DNA of 41,189 nucleotides from GCA-020344715 sp050115935 (GTDB lineage Archaea > Thermoproteota > Bathyarchaeia > Bathyarchaeales > Bathyarchaeaceae): contig JASFPO010000003.1 in assembly GCA_050115935.1 (NCBI GenBank), positions 1-41,189 of the forward strand, in the 5' to 3' direction. A program made the position numbers and the translations under genes. Under the pieces are notes generated by a model. The model saw only the letters and a list, made by a program, of their open reading frames with translations. It was not told where the DNA came from and did not search any database. Positions within the stretch are counted from its first letter, which is position 1, and the number at the start of each line of letters is the position of its first letter. Positions 15,189-24,404 of the stretch are shown here, in pieces.

Positions 15189-16733
15189 CTAATATCCATA
15201 CACCCAAGAGAATTTGCCGTCAAGATATTCAAGGAAAGGTTTGACGTTCATCCCTTCGCCCGTAATCTTCTTGATGAGGACAGCGGGGTCATAGAGGGCT
15301 CCTTGTTGATGCACACTCCTAGCAAGCCATTTCTTGACGTCTCCAAAGTTTCCTCTGGCGATCTGCTCTTTCCAATCTGGAATCGATTTCTCCATAGTGC
15401 GTAGAAGCTGACCACTGATTACATTGCCTAAGGCGTAAGTTGGGAAGTATCCAAAGTCTCCACCAGACCAATGAATATCCTGCATGACGCCTTCCGAGTC
15501 GTTTTCGATGTCCACGCCCAAGTACTTGTCGTACTTCTGATTCCATATCTCTGGAAGATCTCCGACGGTAATCTTTCCCAGAATCAGATCTTGTTCAATC
15601 TCAAACCGTATGATTACGTGAAGGCAATAGGTTACTTCATCTGCTTCAACTCGAATCTTCGAAGGTCTAACATGGTTGATAGCGCGAACAAAGTCATCCA
15701 AAGCCAAATCAGCAAAAGCTTTGTCAGTGAGCTCATTCAGTTTTGGGTAGAAGTATTTCCAGAACTCCCTTGACCGACCGATTATGTTCTCTATGAATCG
15801 AGACTGAGACTCATGGAATCCTAGAGAAGGAGAGTCACCTACAGGTTGGAACATCCACTCTTGCTTAAGATTCTGGTCGTAGATTGCGTGACCGCCTTCA
15901 TGTAATATGGAAAACAGCGAAGACGCCATGTTGTCTTCGTAGTAGTGCGTTGTGATGCGCACATCATCATAGTAGCCAGTGGTGAAAGGGTGTTCTGTCT
16001 CATCTATTCTGCCGCCAGCTTTTGAGGACTCAACGTCATATTCGATAAACCTAGCGATTTCGTTTGATATCTTTCTTTGAACGCCAAGCGGAACCTTCCT
16101 CTTCAGAACCTTAGGGTCAGGTTGATCAGGCGAATTCATACACTTCTGCAAGATTGACACAAGCCCATCTCTCAAGTCTCCAAAGACCCTTGAAATGGAA
16201 TCAGCTGACATCTTTGGTTCGTAAATGTCGATCAAAGCGTCATAGGGGGTTTTGGTGCCTTTTACTTCCATAAGAATTCCGGCAGCCTGTTTTTTCAGAT
16301 TAAGCATCTTCTCAAGCTCTGGTTTGAACAGGGAGAAATTCTTCGCGGCTTTTGCTTTCTTCCAAACATTTATCGCGATGGCTTCCTGCTTTGCGATCGC
16401 AGCAACTAGTTTCTCAGGCAGTTTTGTCTGTTCATCATAGTGCTTCTTGATGAGATACACATTCCTTTTCTGCAACTCGTTCATGCTTTCATAGTCGGGA
16501 TGTTCCTGAATTTTTGAAAGTAGGGTTCCGATCTCAGGTTTTGTGCTAAGTCTATGAATGACTTGGCTGAGAACACCTAGCTGTTGGCTTCGAAGATTCA
16601 CTCCTTTGGGAGGCATCTTGGTTTCCATGTCCCAATGTATGATACTTGTCGCCGTGTGAAGGGTAATTATCTCTTTAGTGAGAGCTAACAATTTCTCATA
16701 ATTGGAGCTCAGCGCTTCCGTAGTCCTTGACAT
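15189..16733 (-). CDS. Carboxypeptidase Taq, M32 metallopeptidase
   Basis: The 514-residue length and sequence match M32 carboxypeptidases. The zinc motif HEGGHAIYDQ is near residues 277-286 and the family motif HESQSRFIENIIGRS near residue 306 provides the third ligand region. The N-terminus shows the helical SNYEKLLALTKEI and the family phrase HWDMETKMPPKG. Members are cytoplasmic dimers that remove C-terminal amino acids with broad specificity, often found in thermophiles. The ATG at 16733 starts the family's own first helix. It is followed by the alpha/beta hydrolase in the same direction. Confidence 0.95.
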   Translation of the reverse strand: MSRTTEALSSNYEKLLALTKEIITLHTATSIIHWDMETKMPPKGVNLRSQQLGVLSQVIHRLSTKPEIGTLLSKIQEHPDYESMNELQKRNVYLIKKHYDEQTKLPEKLVAAIAKQEAIAINVWKKAKAAKNFSLFKPELEKMLNLKKQAAGILMEVKGTKTPYDALIDIYEPKMSADSISRVFGDLRDGLVSILQKCMNSPDQPDPKVLKRKVPLGVQRKISNEIARFIEYDVESSKAGGRIDETEHPFTTGYYDDVRITTHYYEDNMASSLFSILHEGGHAIYDQNLKQEWMFQPVGDSPSLGFHESQSRFIENIIGRSREFWKYFYPKLNELTDKAFADLALDDFVRAINHVRPSKIRVEADEVTYCLHVIIRFEIEQDLILGKITVGDLPEIWNQKYDKYLGVDIENDSEGVMQDIHWSGGDFGYFPTYALGNVISGQLLRTMEKSIPDWKEQIARGNFGDVKKWLARSVHQQGALYDPAVLIKKITGEGMNVKPFLEYLDGKFSWVYGY

Positions 16734-16895
16734 ATCAATCGCAACCGATAACTGTCTTCAAGGATATATGGTTTGTGTGCCATCGACACAAGCAAAGCCG
16801 GGAGTCAGCAGTGCACGGACATGAATCGGCAATAAGTAAGGTTTAAGTTTCGTGATGTTTCCCGTATATGAATCTATAAACGCGGAGAAAGACTA

Positions 16896-18680
16896 ATGGA
16901 GCAACTACGCCATAATGGTGTTCTGGTTCCATCTCGGTACGAAGGAAATGACCTAGTCATAAAGGTGAAGGGCGCAGAAATCAAGCTAACGCCTGAACAG
17001 GGAGAGATGGCTCTAGCTTGGGCCAAGAAGGTGGGAACTCCTTACGTTGAGGATCGAGTCTTCGCCGAAAATTTTCATCGTGACTTCTCAGAGAAGCTAG
17101 GTACACGTGTCAAGCCCGGCGATGTTGACTATACAAAGGTCATTTCTCTTGTGGAAGAGGAGCGTAGATGGAAAGCTGATCTTTCCAGAGAAGAGAGGAA
17201 ACGCTTAGCCTCAGGGAGGAAGGCCCAGCGGGAGGCAAACAAGGAACGCTTTGGATTTGCTTGGGTTGACGGCGTTCAAGTAGAGGTGGGTAACTATGCG
17301 GTTGAACCTAGCTCTATCTTCATGGGCAGAGGAAAACATCCCTTAAGGGGGCGTTGGAAGGAAGGCCCTCAGGAGCAGGATGTTGAACTCAACCTCTCGC
17401 GGGATGCACTCAGACCGCTAGGTAGTTGGAAGAGTATAGTCTGGGAACCAGATGCTATGTGGATCGCAAGATGGCGGGACAAACTCAGTGGCAAGATGAA
17501 GTATGTGGGATTCTCTGAGTCCAGCATCCTGAAGCAGAAGAAGGAAATCGAGAAGTTTGACAAAGCAATGGAGCTCCAGCGAAACCTTCAGCAGGTTCAA
17601 AGACACATATGGAAGGGTCTGAACGCTGAGAATACAAGGCGGAGGAAGATAGCTACCATCTGTTTTCTCATAGATAAGTTGAAGATCAGAGTTGGAGATG
17701 AGAAAGATCCTGATGAGGCAGACACTGTTGGCGCTTCCACTCTCAGACCAGAGCACATACGTTCTAATGGCGATGGCACTGTGACCTTCAACTTCCTTGG
17801 AAAGGACTCGGTACCTCATGTCTTCACAGTTAAGCTTCCAGTTGATGTCATCAGAAACCTTAATGAATTCTCAGACAACGCCAAATCCACCCTTTTCGAT
17901 GGCATCGGCTCAAAACACATCAGCGGATTCTTGGACGAAGTAGTCAATGGACTTTCCTCAAAGGTGTTCCGCACATTCTATGCATCTAAGACTGTCAGGG
18001 TGAAGTTGGAAAGGACACATGTGAACACTAATGATCCCGAATACCGGAAAAAGCATGTCGCCACAATGGCGAATCTCGAGGCAGCTAAGATCTGCAACCA
18101 CAGACGAACCATTCCCAAGACATGGAAGGCATCCCTAGATAAAAAGAGAATGCGCCGCAAGATTGTACAAAACCGTGCGAAAGAGGCTCAAACTAAACTG
18201 AAAATGAAAACCAGCGAACGGGAAGAAAGATATGAGGAGAGAATGAGGAAACAAGAGGAAAAGCTGAAGATGATTAAGGAGAAGTTGGACACTACACTCA
18301 CACAACTTGCACAGAGAAAGCAACAGAACAAGCCTGTCAACGCTTTGGAGAAACGAATCAGGCTTCAGCAGAGCGCTGTGAAACGTCAAAAGCAGCGTCT
18401 CAGGGAGCTAAAAGCTAAGCATAGAGAGCAGATGAAGAAATCGAAGTCCAAGCTGGAAAACAGGAGACTGCGGGACGAAGCCGCGATAGATAAACTGAGC
18501 CTCAGAATCAAAGCCCAGCAGAGGACTCGCGACTACAACTTGGCAACGTCCTTGAAGAGTTACATCGACCCCAGAATCTACTACGAATGGGGAAGAGAAG
18601 TTGACTATGACTGGAAGCGATACTACCCAAAGGCTCTTCAAAGGAAGTTCAGCTGGATAGAGAAGGAACCCACTTCTTAA
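16896..18680 (+). CDS. top1B: DNA topoisomerase IB (eukaryote-like)
   Basis: The protein aligns in character with the core and C-terminus of eukaryotic Top1. Seen: the DNA-binding core opening NGVLVPSRYEG; GIQ-like region KHPLRGRWKEGP; the catalytic-arm phrase FLIDKLKIRVGDEKDPDEADTVG with the active Arg; FLGKDSVPH with the active Lys; KVFRTFYASKT with the second Arg; the CNHRRTIPK His; a charged coiled-coil linker near residues 420-540; and the catalytic Tyr at 556 in SYIDPRIYYEW. It nicks one strand by a 3'-phosphotyrosine bond and relaxes positive and negative supercoils without ATP. Type IB enzymes of this eukaryote-like kind are known in Thaumarchaeota and relatives, which helps place the organism. 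594 residues, apparently complete. Confidence 0.95.
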   Translation: MEQLRHNGVLVPSRYEGNDLVIKVKGAEIKLTPEQGEMALAWAKKVGTPYVEDRVFAENFHRDFSEKLGTRVKPGDVDYTKVISLVEEERRWKADLSREERKRLASGRKAQREANKERFGFAWVDGVQVEVGNYAVEPSSIFMGRGKHPLRGRWKEGPQEQDVELNLSRDALRPLGSWKSIVWEPDAMWIARWRDKLSGKMKYVGFSESSILKQKKEIEKFDKAMELQRNLQQVQRHIWKGLNAENTRRRKIATICFLIDKLKIRVGDEKDPDEADTVGASTLRPEHIRSNGDGTVTFNFLGKDSVPHVFTVKLPVDVIRNLNEFSDNAKSTLFDGIGSKHISGFLDEVVNGLSSKVFRTFYASKTVRVKLERTHVNTNDPEYRKKHVATMANLEAAKICNHRRTIPKTWKASLDKKRMRRKIVQNRAKEAQTKLKMKTSEREERYEERMRKQEEKLKMIKEKLDTTLTQLAQRKQQNKPVNALEKRIRLQQSAVKRQKQRLRELKAKHREQMKKSKSKLENRRLRDEAAIDKLSLRIKAQQRTRDYNLATSLKSYIDPRIYYEWGREVDYDWKRYYPKALQRKFSWIEKEPTS

Positions 18681-18704
18681 AGCAAAGCTCTCAGACCTGA
18701 ATAG

Positions 18705-18942
18705 CAGAGTCAAGATGTAGACTACCAGATGACTGAGATGTTCCACGAAGTTGGCGACGTGGATGAGAACGGCATAATTGACGTCTTGGACCAACAGACC
18801 AACAGCTTCGCCTACGGATATTTCGTCGGAGAACCAAACTACAACCCAGCAGCAGACAATCGTAGAAACACCATTCGTCATTGACATCAAAGACTTGGCA
18901 ATGCACGGATTCAACTTGGGCAAGCAAAGAGAATACCCATAA
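18705..18942 (+). pseudogene. Decayed dockerin-like (EF-hand pair) remnant with a frameshift
   Basis: In the frame of an ATG at 18729 the DNA reads MTEMFHEVGDVDENGIIDVLD, then GYFVGEPNYNPAAD, and stops at 18884. One frame over, from ~18856, it goes on as PFVIDIKDLAMHGFNLG and stops at 18942. Put together this is the pattern of a type I dockerin: a calcium loop DxDxNGxIDxxD, the linker with PNYNPAAD, then a second ID-x-x-DL loop followed by HFG-like ending. These modules are common at the C-terminus of archaeal surface proteins. Here only the tail is left and the frames disagree, so it is probably a gene fossil. It fills most of the 391 bases between topoisomerase IB and the nitroreductase. 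Confidence 0.45.
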
Positions 18943-19071
18943 CCCTCCATCTTTTTTCTGCACGCGCACAAACAAAGAGAGATATCACCAAGACAGTGCA
19001 AGTTCAAATCACACCTCACCGCTACCTTTTTCTAGCTGAGCTCCATGCCTACAATCCTTGAGGAGCAAAAG

Positions 19072-19581
19072 ATGACAAACGAACTGATCAAAACCATATT
19101 CGCCCGCCGCAGCATACGCAAATACACAGACAAACCAGTCAGTGAGAAGGCCATCAAGACCATACTTGAAGCCGCCATGGCGGCACCTTCAGCTTCAAAT
19201 CGCAAGCCTTGGCACTTCATCGTAGTCACCGACAGGAAAACACTGGACAGGCTAGCCAAAGCTCATCCTTATGGCAAGATGCTGCTTGAAGCACCTCTCT
19301 GCATAGCTGTGTGCGGCGACAAGACCATCTCACCGCGTTATTGGGTACAAGACTGCTCGGCCGCTACGGAGAACCTTCTCTTAGCTGTGGCTGCGTTGGG
19401 TTCTGGCGCAGTTTGGCTCGGTGTGTATCCCAGAGAAGGGCGAGTCAATCCCATAAGGACGGTTCTCAAGATTCCTGAGACTGTTGTTCCTCTTAACTTG
19501 ATTTCTATTGGGCATCCAGCGGAGTTGAAGGAGCCGCGTACACAGTATGACGAGTTGCGAGTGCATCGCGAGCACTGGTAG
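19072..19581 (+). CDS. Nitroreductase-family FMN oxidoreductase
   Basis: The N-terminus IFARRSIRKYTDKPVSEKAIKTIL is the classic FMN-phosphate-binding opening, followed by AAMAAPSASNRKPWHFIVVTD, the central DCSAATENLLLAVAALG and the C-terminal SIGHPAE. Length ~169 is at the short end of the family. These flavoenzymes form dimers and reduce nitro compounds, quinones or flavins with NAD(P)H, or act in dehalogenation; the physiological substrate is unknown. The frame begins at an ATG at 19045, but GAGGAGC precedes the ATG at 19072, and the family starts there. It is six bases before the acetyltransferase gene, so they are probably one operon. Confidence 0.9.
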   Translation: MTNELIKTIFARRSIRKYTDKPVSEKAIKTILEAAMAAPSASNRKPWHFIVVTDRKTLDRLAKAHPYGKMLLEAPLCIAVCGDKTISPRYWVQDCSAATENLLLAVAALGSGAVWLGVYPREGRVNPIRTVLKIPETVVPLNLISIGHPAELKEPRTQYDELRVHREHW

Positions 19582-19587
19582 CCATAT

Positions 19588-20160
19588 GTGGAGCAGGAAG
19601 ATGTGGAAGCAGTAGGAGAATTTCCGCAACTGGAAACGAATAGGCTGATCCTGCGGGAAATGAAGCTCGATGATGTAGATTTCTATTTCCGCCACTTTAG
19701 CAACGACGAAATTATTCAAGGTAGTTGTTTTCCAGGACCTGAAAGCCTTGAGGCGGCCAGACAAGAACTCAAACGTTACTGCATTATGCCTTTCCAAGAG
19801 AATAGAGGAATCCGTTGGGGAATCGTTAGAAAAGGGGATGAGGAGCTTATAGGAAGCTGCGGCTACTACGATTGGAACAAAACAGCGCGTCGAGCTGAAA
19901 TCGGATACGATCTGGACCCTGCTTACTGGGGACAAGGCATCATGACTGAAGCACTGAGGGCTGTGTTAGAATACGGATTTGGAAAGATGGATTTGAACAG
20001 AATTCAAGCGATTATTGACTCAGAAAATGTCCAATCTTTGCGACTTGTTGAGAGATTAGGCTTCAGAAAGGAAGGGGTTCTTCGACAAAATAGTTATTTT
20101 GGCGGATTCAGAGATGATATCGTTTTTTCCCTATTGAGACAAGAATGGACAAAATCATAA
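19588..20160 (+). CDS. GNAT N-acetyltransferase (RimJ/RimL type)
   Basis: A 190-residue acetyltransferase. The N-terminal LETNRLILREMKLDDVDFYF is typical of the RimJ-like branch; the acetyl-CoA-binding region is EIGYDLDPAYWGQGIMTEALRAVLEYGF (the Q/R-x-x-G-x-G/A loop reads WGQGIM), and the C-terminal SENVQSLRLVERLGFRKEGVLRQ is a signature of the family. Members acetylate N-termini of ribosomal proteins, or small molecules including antibiotics; the target here is unknown. It starts with GTG, six bases after the nitroreductase stop. Confidence 0.92.
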   Translation: MEQEDVEAVGEFPQLETNRLILREMKLDDVDFYFRHFSNDEIIQGSCFPGPESLEAARQELKRYCIMPFQENRGIRWGIVRKGDEELIGSCGYYDWNKTARRAEIGYDLDPAYWGQGIMTEALRAVLEYGFGKMDLNRIQAIIDSENVQSLRLVERLGFRKEGVLRQNSYFGGFRDDIVFSLLRQEWTKS

Positions 20161-20302
20161 CGGTTGAAAATGAGGGTTTGCTGGCTGGAATGCAGGGATA
20201 TCTCAACTTCATCACATCTTAGTTGAAACGAGATGTTTTCCGAACACACACTTTATTTGAAACGAGAAGACATGATATAAAATCCAAAGTGCTGAAGAGA
20301 GA

Positions 20303-21550
20303 GTGCGACAGCTGGATATCCTGTCCAAACTAAAGAAAGAGTTTAGCTTCATTCAAGGAAACTATCTGATCCTCATCTTGAGCTGGATTCTGATGGATTT
20401 CGCCCGGGAATTAGCAGCTCCCTACTACCCAGAATACGTAAGGCAACTCGGAGCCACTGAAAGCATCGTTGGTGCTATAGGATTCATCGCCTTCCTAGCA
20501 ATGGCTTCTGTTCAGTTTCCAGGAGGATATCTAGCCGATAAATACGGAAGAAAGTGGCTTGTGTCTACTATGACATTTGGCGTTGCACTGTCATACATCT
20601 TTTTTGCAGTTGCAACAACGTGGCATTTCATACTCATCGGAACTCTGATCGCCAACCTTAGCCTGCTATATCAACCGGCTTTACTTGCAATGATGGCTGA
20701 CTCTATGCCCCCTGAAAGACGAGGTATGGGCTACTCGATCATCAACCTTATTATGAGCGTGACCACCACGCCAGCAGCGGCTGTGGGCCTGACGCTCATT
20801 GTTCAATACGGACTTGTGGGTGGTCTTCGAATTGGATACACAATCATCGTCGTTTTCTTCCTTGCCGCAGCGATTCTTAGGCTGAGACTCAAAGAGAGCA
20901 TAGAGAAGAACCCTGAGAAAATGCAGCTTAATGAACTCCTCAGCTCTTATCCCAAAGCTCTTATGGAAGGAATAAGTGTTTGGAAGGCTGTTCCACGGTC
21001 AACCTTCTTTCTATTCATAACCGGACTTTTATGGAGGTTTTCCTTTGCCCTCTCACAGTTCGTCATGCTATTTTATGCATTGGATGTGCTTATGATCTCA
21101 CCAGCAACATGGGGACTTGCCACAATCGCCTTGTTCAGTACCATGTTAGTGTTCGCTCTTCCTGTAGGTAAACTCCTTGACAAGATTGGAAGAAAGATTC
21201 CGCTAATCCTTGCTGGTCTGGTGATGCTCCCCGCTATCTATTTGTTTATCTATGGGGATGCGGTAAGAGTCTTCATCTCTCTGCCCTTGCTTGGGCTTGG
21301 ACAGCTTTTGGCAATGTCATCCTACATGTCTTTGCTAGCGGATCTAGTTCCTCGAGACCAGAGAGGGAAAGTCATTGGTTCTAGCAATTTCTTCAGTTAT
21401 GTCTTCATGGCTTTTGGCTCATTAGCAGGAGGTGTCATCTATCAGATTGTATCCCCTCAGTTGCCCTTCCTGCTCATGATCGTCTTAATGATTCCCGCGC
21501 TGCTAATACTCACTTTCCTAGTGCATGAGCCAGAGAGAAGAGAAGAATAG
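20303..21550 (+). CDS. Major facilitator superfamily transporter
   Basis: A 415-residue protein with about twelve membrane helices in two six-helix halves. The loop after helix 2 reads GGYLADKYGRKWLV, the MFS motif A (GxLaDrxGRkxxl); its counterpart in the second half is PVGKLLDKIGRKIPLI. Helix 5 carries the PAAAVG pattern. It sits in the cytoplasmic membrane and probably exports or imports a small molecule by proton antiport or symport; drug-efflux-like proteins share these marks. GTG start at 20303 after GAGAGAG. It lies downstream of the nitroreductase and acetyltransferase genes, but 142 bases away. Confidence 0.92.
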   Translation: MRQLDILSKLKKEFSFIQGNYLILILSWILMDFARELAAPYYPEYVRQLGATESIVGAIGFIAFLAMASVQFPGGYLADKYGRKWLVSTMTFGVALSYIFFAVATTWHFILIGTLIANLSLLYQPALLAMMADSMPPERRGMGYSIINLIMSVTTTPAAAVGLTLIVQYGLVGGLRIGYTIIVVFFLAAAILRLRLKESIEKNPEKMQLNELLSSYPKALMEGISVWKAVPRSTFFLFITGLLWRFSFALSQFVMLFYALDVLMISPATWGLATIALFSTMLVFALPVGKLLDKIGRKIPLILAGLVMLPAIYLFIYGDAVRVFISLPLLGLGQLLAMSSYMSLLADLVPRDQRGKVIGSSNFFSYVFMAFGSLAGGVIYQIVSPQLPFLLMIVLMIPALLILTFLVHEPERREE

Positions 21551-21724
21551 ACATTGGCAAAACTGAACCCCCTTTGATTCAATGTACATCGTCAAATTAC
21601 TGGAAAAAAGAGAAGTCACGGAATATCACCATTGGTTGCCCGGCTGAGGTCCGACTGGTAATTTCAACAACATTGTTTTCACAAACCAGTGATTTTATAA
21701 TTCTCACGTCTGCGGACTTACAAG

Positions 21725-22594
21725 CTAGCCTACTTCTCTTCCCGCCAGTTCTGAGAGTAACATGCCGGCAATAATCAAAACTGCTCCAATGATTCCATTT
21801 TGGCTTAAGGTTTCACCCAAAGTGGCAAAGGAGAAGATCAGGGCAAAAATAGGCTCAGCTGTGAAGATTATTGCAGCTTTGGTGGCTGTTGTGTATTTCT
21901 GGGCATAATTTTGGGCTAGAAAGGCTATAGTTGTTGCGAAAACCGCTGTAATCAATATTGCAACCCAAGTTATTCTTGATGTAGGGAGAATAAGCGGTTC
22001 AAGAACTGCCCATGCGAGCATGGAGAAAATACATGTTGTGAAGGCCTGCACCGTAGCTAGAACTGATGGGCTAAATTCCTTTGTGTATTTGTCTATCAAG
22101 ACCACGCTGAAGGCATACGCAATCGCACACACGAGTGTTAGGAAGTCTCCATAATTCATGTTTAGACCTATTGGATCAATTTCGGACAGGAGGAAGAGTC
22201 CTGTTAGAGCCATTAGAACAGCTAGAATTCGTTTTCTTGGAAGAGTGGTTCTTAAGATCATATATGAAAGAACAGGGGTGAAGACAACATAAAGGCCTGT
22301 GATGAATCCTGATTTTGACGCAGTCGTGTATTTCAGACCAACGGTTTGGGTCATATAGCCGATGAAGATGAATACTCCAATGAGAAAGCCAGCTCTTAAG
22401 ACTTCTTTTCTTGTTGATGCAACCTCCTTTCTGAAGATAACGATCAGAATAAGAGTTGCTATAACGAACCGTAGAGAGAGAAAGACATAGGGAGATGTTT
22501 CCTGCAGAACCACTTTTATAAGGGGAAATGTTCCTCCCCAAATCAAAGATACTCCTAGTAGCGTGACATCCGCCAGACCTTCTCTAGAGACCAT
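21725..22594 (-). CDS. DMT-superfamily transporter (EamA domains)
   Basis: Ten hydrophobic helices in two EamA repeats within 289 residues. Typical phrases are LIWGGTFPLIKVVL in helix 1, ASKSGFITGLYVVFTPVL in helix 4 and, in the second repeat, ATTIAFLAQNYAQKYTTATKAAIIFTAEPIFALIFS, which is the family's hallmark end of the second EamA domain. Members export metabolites or amino acids or take up nucleotide sugars; the substrate is unknown. It is transcribed away from the next MFS gene, with 67 bases between their starts. Confidence 0.92.
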   Translation of the reverse strand: MVSREGLADVTLLGVSLIWGGTFPLIKVVLQETSPYVFLSLRFVIATLILIVIFRKEVASTRKEVLRAGFLIGVFIFIGYMTQTVGLKYTTASKSGFITGLYVVFTPVLSYMILRTTLPRKRILAVLMALTGLFLLSEIDPIGLNMNYGDFLTLVCAIAYAFSVVLIDKYTKEFSPSVLATVQAFTTCIFSMLAWAVLEPLILPTSRITWVAILITAVFATTIAFLAQNYAQKYTTATKAAIIFTAEPIFALIFSFATLGETLSQNGIIGAVLIIAGMLLSELAGREVG

Positions 22595-22661
22595 GCTCTT
22601 TCCACACGCTTTATTTGACAGATTTACAGATTAAGGCTACCGCTTCACAGGCGCACGTAAC

Positions 22662-23921
22662 ATGCGAGCTCCAAAGCTATATTCGTCTAGTGTGATAATT
22701 CTCTCTTCAGCTGCGCTAGTGGAGAATCTTGCTTATGCTCTACCCATGTCTTATTTTCCAGATTTCGTCCAGCTTTTGGGGGCATCAATTGCCTACATCG
22801 GTCTGTTCACCGCCGCTTTCACCGCAGCCAACGCAACCCTCTCCCAAAAATTCGGGAGCTTATCAGACAGAGTTGGGAGAAAAAAGCTGATCCAAGCCGG
22901 CTTGCTCACTGACGTCTTCTTGGGCACCTTGACTGGAATCGTGTGGAATTGGGCCCCGCTTCTAATTATCAGGATCTTGAACGGAGTGGCCACGGCGGCT
23001 GTGGCTGCTCCATCCGAAGCTTCCTTGGTGGACCAAGTTCCTAAGGATAGATTGGGAGAAGCCTTAGGATTCTATTTGACCTTGAGCATGGTAGGATTCA
23101 ACATGGGACCGGTTTTCGGGGGCGCTATTCAATTTCTGTGTAATGACATTATTGGACTTGGGCTCGAGTGGAGCTATAGAGTTCCTTTCTTCGTTGACTC
23201 CATCCTTGCTCTAGTAGCCTTTTTCTTAGTGTGGTGGGGAGTCGAAGAGACTAGAGGAAAGAGCTCATCCAGAAAAATGTCTCAACAAAAGGAAGACGTG
23301 AAGCTGAGCAGAAAAGTGAGGTTTTCTCTCAGAATTCTCTACGTCTCTTCCTTGGCAATTGGATTCGCCGTTGGTGTCATAATCCCCATAACTGTACTGT
23401 ACTTCGACGACATCTTCAATGCGTCTCCTCTACAAATTGGCACAATATTGTCCATATCAGGTTTCGTTGGCTTAACTTGCAACCTCTACGCTGGAAAGAT
23501 CTCCGACCGAGTTGGCAGGAAACCCATCATAGCCCTAGGAAGCCTCCCTTCAAGATTGTCTACCATCGCTTTTCCGTTCGCACCCAATCTCATCTCTGCT
23601 GCCGGAATATCGATTTTCAGATCTTTCGGTCACAATATCGCCATGCCGGCATCCCGAGCCTTGAGAGCCGACTTGATACCTGAGAAGATTAGAGGAAAAC
23701 TATTCGGAAGATTAGCAGCCTTTTTCAGTCTTGGTGCAATATTAGGTCCGATACTGTCCACATGGCTATACGAAATCTACAGGTTCTCGACCTTTGAGAT
23801 TCCCTGGCTCGGCAACTTAGTAGTAAGGGGAGCAGGCATTCCATTCTTCGTCAGCAGTGCTTTCGGGTTGTTCTCACTTCTTCTGGTTTTGGCATTCGTT
23901 GAAGAGCCGAAACGAAGATAG
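22662..23921 (+). CDS. Major facilitator superfamily transporter
   Basis: A second MFS protein, 419 residues with twelve likely helices. Motif A appears as GSLSDRVGRKKLI after helix 2 and as AGKISDRVGRKPII in the second half. A charged central loop (RGKSSSRKMSQQKEDVKLSRKVR) separates the halves. The helix-4 phrase IRILNGVATAAVAAPSEASL and the APSEA/ALVDQVP pattern resemble drug-efflux members. ATG start at 22662. It is divergent from the DMT gene. Substrate unknown. Confidence 0.92.
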   Translation: MRAPKLYSSSVIILSSAALVENLAYALPMSYFPDFVQLLGASIAYIGLFTAAFTAANATLSQKFGSLSDRVGRKKLIQAGLLTDVFLGTLTGIVWNWAPLLIIRILNGVATAAVAAPSEASLVDQVPKDRLGEALGFYLTLSMVGFNMGPVFGGAIQFLCNDIIGLGLEWSYRVPFFVDSILALVAFFLVWWGVEETRGKSSSRKMSQQKEDVKLSRKVRFSLRILYVSSLAIGFAVGVIIPITVLYFDDIFNASPLQIGTILSISGFVGLTCNLYAGKISDRVGRKPIIALGSLPSRLSTIAFPFAPNLISAAGISIFRSFGHNIAMPASRALRADLIPEKIRGKLFGRLAAFFSLGAILGPILSTWLYEIYRFSTFEIPWLGNLVVRGAGIPFFVSSAFGLFSLLLVLAFVEEPKRR

Positions 23922-24044
23922 TTTTAGAATGAAGAGTTTAATCACTTCGCTTCATCTATACTCGAAATTCATAATTCATTTATACGAATCCGCATAGAGC
24001 GAATTCTAAACTCACAATGTTCAAGCTACTCAGAGGAGTTACTT

Positions 24045-24404
24045 TTGCCCCCACGCGATTTCGGAAAGATTCTGCTCGAAGCAATAGATGAAGGATTATC
24101 TTCACTAGGACAATCATCTAGGCAAGCGATCTACTTCCACCTGGAGAAATCCTTCAATATAAAGAAACAAGAAATCCCTCTAAGAATCGAGCTTTTTACA
24201 GATGCAATTGAACAGATTTTCGGATCAGGAGCAGATTATCTTGAGGTTTTAATTGTGAAGCGACTTCATGAAAAAATCGGTAAGCTTGGAGCGAATTCTA
24301 TGAAGAAGGAAGGTTGCAGAGACTTTTCAGAGTATATAGGGCAGTTGAAGGAGGAATGTAGAAATTGCAGAACGAGATCGTGCAAAGCGCAGCGGAAGGC
24401 ATGA
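24045..24404 (+). CDS. NitrOD5-like small signalling protein ahead of a histidine kinase
   Basis: A 119-residue protein with the pattern LLEAIDEGLSSLGQSSRQAI, then FHLEKSFNIKKQEIPLRIELF, AIEQIFGSGADYLEVLIVKRL. I recall this arrangement from archaeal signalling output domains (NitrOD5-like), often next to histidine kinases; the family name is held with modest confidence. The C-terminus has four cysteines (C81, C101, C104 and C109) and a basic end. The TTG at 24045 follows GAGGAG at a good spacing. Its TGA overlaps the ATG of the kinase gene (ATGA at 24401-24404), so the two are translationally coupled and very probably work together. Confidence 0.6.
   Translation: MPPRDFGKILLEAIDEGLSSLGQSSRQAIYFHLEKSFNIKKQEIPLRIELFTDAIEQIFGSGADYLEVLIVKRLHEKIGKLGANSMKKEGCRDFSEYIGQLKEECRNCRTRSCKAQRKA

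Noticed and set aside
19000..19035. Possible tRNA 3' end or att-site remnant (AGTTCAAATCACACC)
   Set aside because: T-stem pairs fail and no CCA-type end follows; without a second copy or an integrase nothing supports an integration site.
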